From Unio delphinus (lineage: Eukaryota; Mollusca; Bivalvia; Unionida; Unionidae), in contig JAQISU010000108.1 of assembly GCA_029339505.1 (NCBI GenBank), forward strand, positions 18,594,501 through 18,658,500: a stretch of DNA of 64,000 bases, given 5' to 3'. Both the position numbers and the translations under genes were made by a program. Positions 62,736 to 64,000 of the stretch are shown one piece after another (the first letter of the stretch is position 1; the number at the start of each line of letters is the position of its first letter). The notes beneath the pieces were generated by a model. It was not told the origin of the DNA, ran no database searches, and worked only from the letters and a program-made list of their open reading frames with translations.

Positions 62736-63631
62736 ATTATATAATAATATATTTGTTTAAATACAAAGTATGAAAATTCTTTAGAATTAAAAATACAAAG
62801 TATTTCAAATACAAAGTATTAAAAATACAAAGTATTTTCAAAATGAATTCTGGATACACTAAGGTGTTGATCATCTTAGTATACCCAGAAGCTTAATGCG
62901 ATTATAGGTGATTATGATTATATATAATGAATGACGACGGCACATTCACCGTTTTGAACCCCCTTGGTGTTTTATACATCAAGCAGCGCTCAACGGTTAC
63001 AACCGACAAACACATAACAATAGATTATAGGTGAACAATGACAATGAATGACGACGGCACAATAACCCCTGATCTAGTGTGGTAGGCGATTATATACACA
63101 TAGGACGGTACAACAATAGATTATAGGTGACACAATGAATTGATTTCAATGACAATGGATGACGCGGGCTATTCTACATTCAAGTGTAAACAAAACCGCA
63201 AAATCGAAACTTTGGTTTTGAATGTCAATAATAACGTTCATACCACGTGTGACGGTGTGGTTTTGTTTACACTTGAATTTCGGCTAAATGCCCAATTATA
63301 ATAAAGACGAATTTGTATATATACACTCATTACGACGAGGTGATATAAAATAGGTGTAGTGATTGTAATTATTTGTTTGTTTATTAGCGATCACTGACAA
63401 TGTTGAAAACACGCATAATACTTGAAACAGACACTAAAAAAAATGTTTAAATACGACGTGTCTATAAAATAGTTCTGTTAATACTTGAAAAAAGACAAAA
63501 TTGATTATGTTTTGTTCGGATTTATTTAATTATAACAGCCAATAGAAACGCTGGCGTTTCCGTGTTTAAGATCCGTAACTCTGTCATTGGTGGAAATCCT
63601 ATGGATTTCACACGCGTTATACCTAACGGAG
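62736..63631. promoter_or_regulatory. Long non-coding control-like region of Element 2
   Basis: About 0.9 kb without a gene, unlike the 44-bp gap at this place in Element 1. It holds palindromes with AAATACAAAGTATTT arms (62790-62838); a hairpin TCTGGATACACTAAG / CTTAGTATACCCAGA (62848-62888); three copies of GATTATAGGTGA with nearby AATGACGACGGCACA; a perfect 19-bp inverted repeat TTCAAGTGTAAACAAAACC (63179-63197 and 63259-63277); and two further palindromes (63545-63560, 63593-63609). Candidate roles are replication origin or promoter; neither is demonstrated. Confidence 0.5.
63179..63277. repeat. 19-bp inverted repeat pair in the control-like region
   Basis: TTCAAGTGTAAACAAAACC at 63179-63197 and its exact reverse complement at 63259-63277, separated by 61 bp. 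Confidence 0.9.
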
Positions 63632-64000
63632 TTATCTCCCTACGTAAGAAAACTGAATTTTGTTTTTAAAACGCTTTGAAAAAGCGGTCTTATAAATTCC
63701 CTCTGCTACTTTTTGTACCGAGGAGGTGGTAATATCGAAATACTTACCAGCTTCTGACATTGATTGAAATACCATCTCCCCCTTGTCAGTATTAAACGAT
63801 CTTACTGGTCTCTTCCCAATTGATTTACAAGTACCAGTATTTCCAAATGCAGTATTCTCACTTTGTGTAATAGCTCGTAAATTATTCAAAGAATTATTTG
63901 TCCTAATACCATCAATATGATCAATAACAAGGCCATCCTTGATTGATCCATTATACACTTCATAAACGAAACGGTGATTAAGATACCTTTTCCCTCCAGC
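63632..64000 (-). CDS. HNH homing endonuclease, partial (Element 2)
   Basis: The frame runs off the right window edge, so the N-terminus is missing; 122 codons are visible. The core HRFVYEVYNG then VIDHIDGIRTNNSLNNLRAI matches the Element 1 enzyme, as does the NUMOD1-like C-terminus (FQSMSEAGKYFDITTSSVQ). The internal ATG at 63958 is not the true start, since upstream codons continue the domain. The sequence differs substantially from the Element 1 copy but keeps the HNH residues. Same place and strand as in Element 1, so it was inherited with the element or is maintained there. Confidence 0.85.
   Translation of the reverse strand, partial: AGGKRYLNHRFVYEVYNGSIKDGLVIDHIDGIRTNNSLNNLRAITQSENTAFGNTGTCKSIGKRPVRSFNTDKGEMVFQSMSEAGKYFDITTSSVQKVAEGIYKTAFSKRFKNKIQFSYVGR

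Larger units (their letters stand above)
54369..64000. mobile_element. Element 2: Polinton/Maverick-class element, cut by window edge
   Basis: Begins AGCAGCAGAGTGGGTGAAC, differing from the Element 1 terminus by one base in the first 19. It carries, in the same order and strand, relatives of the first ten Element 1 genes. Those genes are open, but protein sequences are clearly diverged and the non-coding parts of the end differ, so this is a distinct family member, not a duplicate. Polymerase, integrase, ATPase and the right end lie outside the window, so completeness is unknown. Confidence 0.92.

Overview
The window looks like an AT-rich invertebrate nuclear genome, probably a lophotrochozoan such as a mollusc (weak inference from the CR1/L2-like LINE, tRNA-type SINEs and many satellites; no host exon could be recognised). 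Two related Polinton/Maverick-class (adintovirus-like) endogenous DNA virus elements sit in it. The rest is intergenic repeat.

Layout. 1-25.6 kb: LTR-like direct repeats, one carrying a piggyBac-type non-autonomous transposon with TTAA duplications, then minisatellites and satellites (112-, 61-66-, 65-, 42-, 166- and 35-bp units), SINEs and MITEs. 25,635-40,599: Element 1, a complete 14,965-bp Polinton with 275-bp terminal inverted repeats that look identical, apparently intact genes and a possible 5-bp target duplication (TGTAC) inside an ATGT microsatellite. 40.6-54.4 kb: microsatellites, a 22-bp satellite, a reverse SINE, a 26-bp satellite, two degenerate LINE fragments head to head, and 37- and 47-bp satellites. 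54,369 to the window edge: Element 2, a diverged relative with the same gene order, cut off by the window within its homing-endonuclease gene.

Element 1 gene order, left to right: penton-like capsid protein, two-TM membrane protein, coiled-coil/fibre-like protein, adenain-type protease, pVI-like peptide precursor, double-jelly-roll-type major capsid protein, second pVI-like protein, a conserved virion-cluster protein and a small helical protein (all minus strand); an HNH homing endonuclease (minus); a 1310-residue family B DNA polymerase fused to an SF1 helicase and a C-terminal HNH zinc domain (plus); a DDE integrase, a parvovirus-type phospholipase A2 frame and a zinc-ribbon protein (minus); and an A32/FtsK-like packaging ATPase (plus). 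These cover replication, integration, capsid formation, maturation, packaging and possibly membrane breach, so this is an endogenous virus rather than a simple transposon.

Three things stand out. (1) Both elements carry many 14-18-bp palindromes of the form (G)AAA-NNN-spacer-N'N'N'-TTT(C). Their arms change in a compensatory way. They lie in most gaps between genes and also inside genes in frame, with presence/absence differences between the two elements; one short ORF in Element 2 is made largely of them. (2) The phospholipase A2 frame has no ATG and opens in the -1 frame over the 3' end of the zinc-ribbon gene, exactly where that gene has an A AAA AAC heptamer, so expression by -1 frameshifting is possible. 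(3) The polymerase-helicase-HNH fusion has no recognisable 3'-5' exonuclease motifs and carries a recent 90-bp in-frame repeat expansion at its N-terminus.
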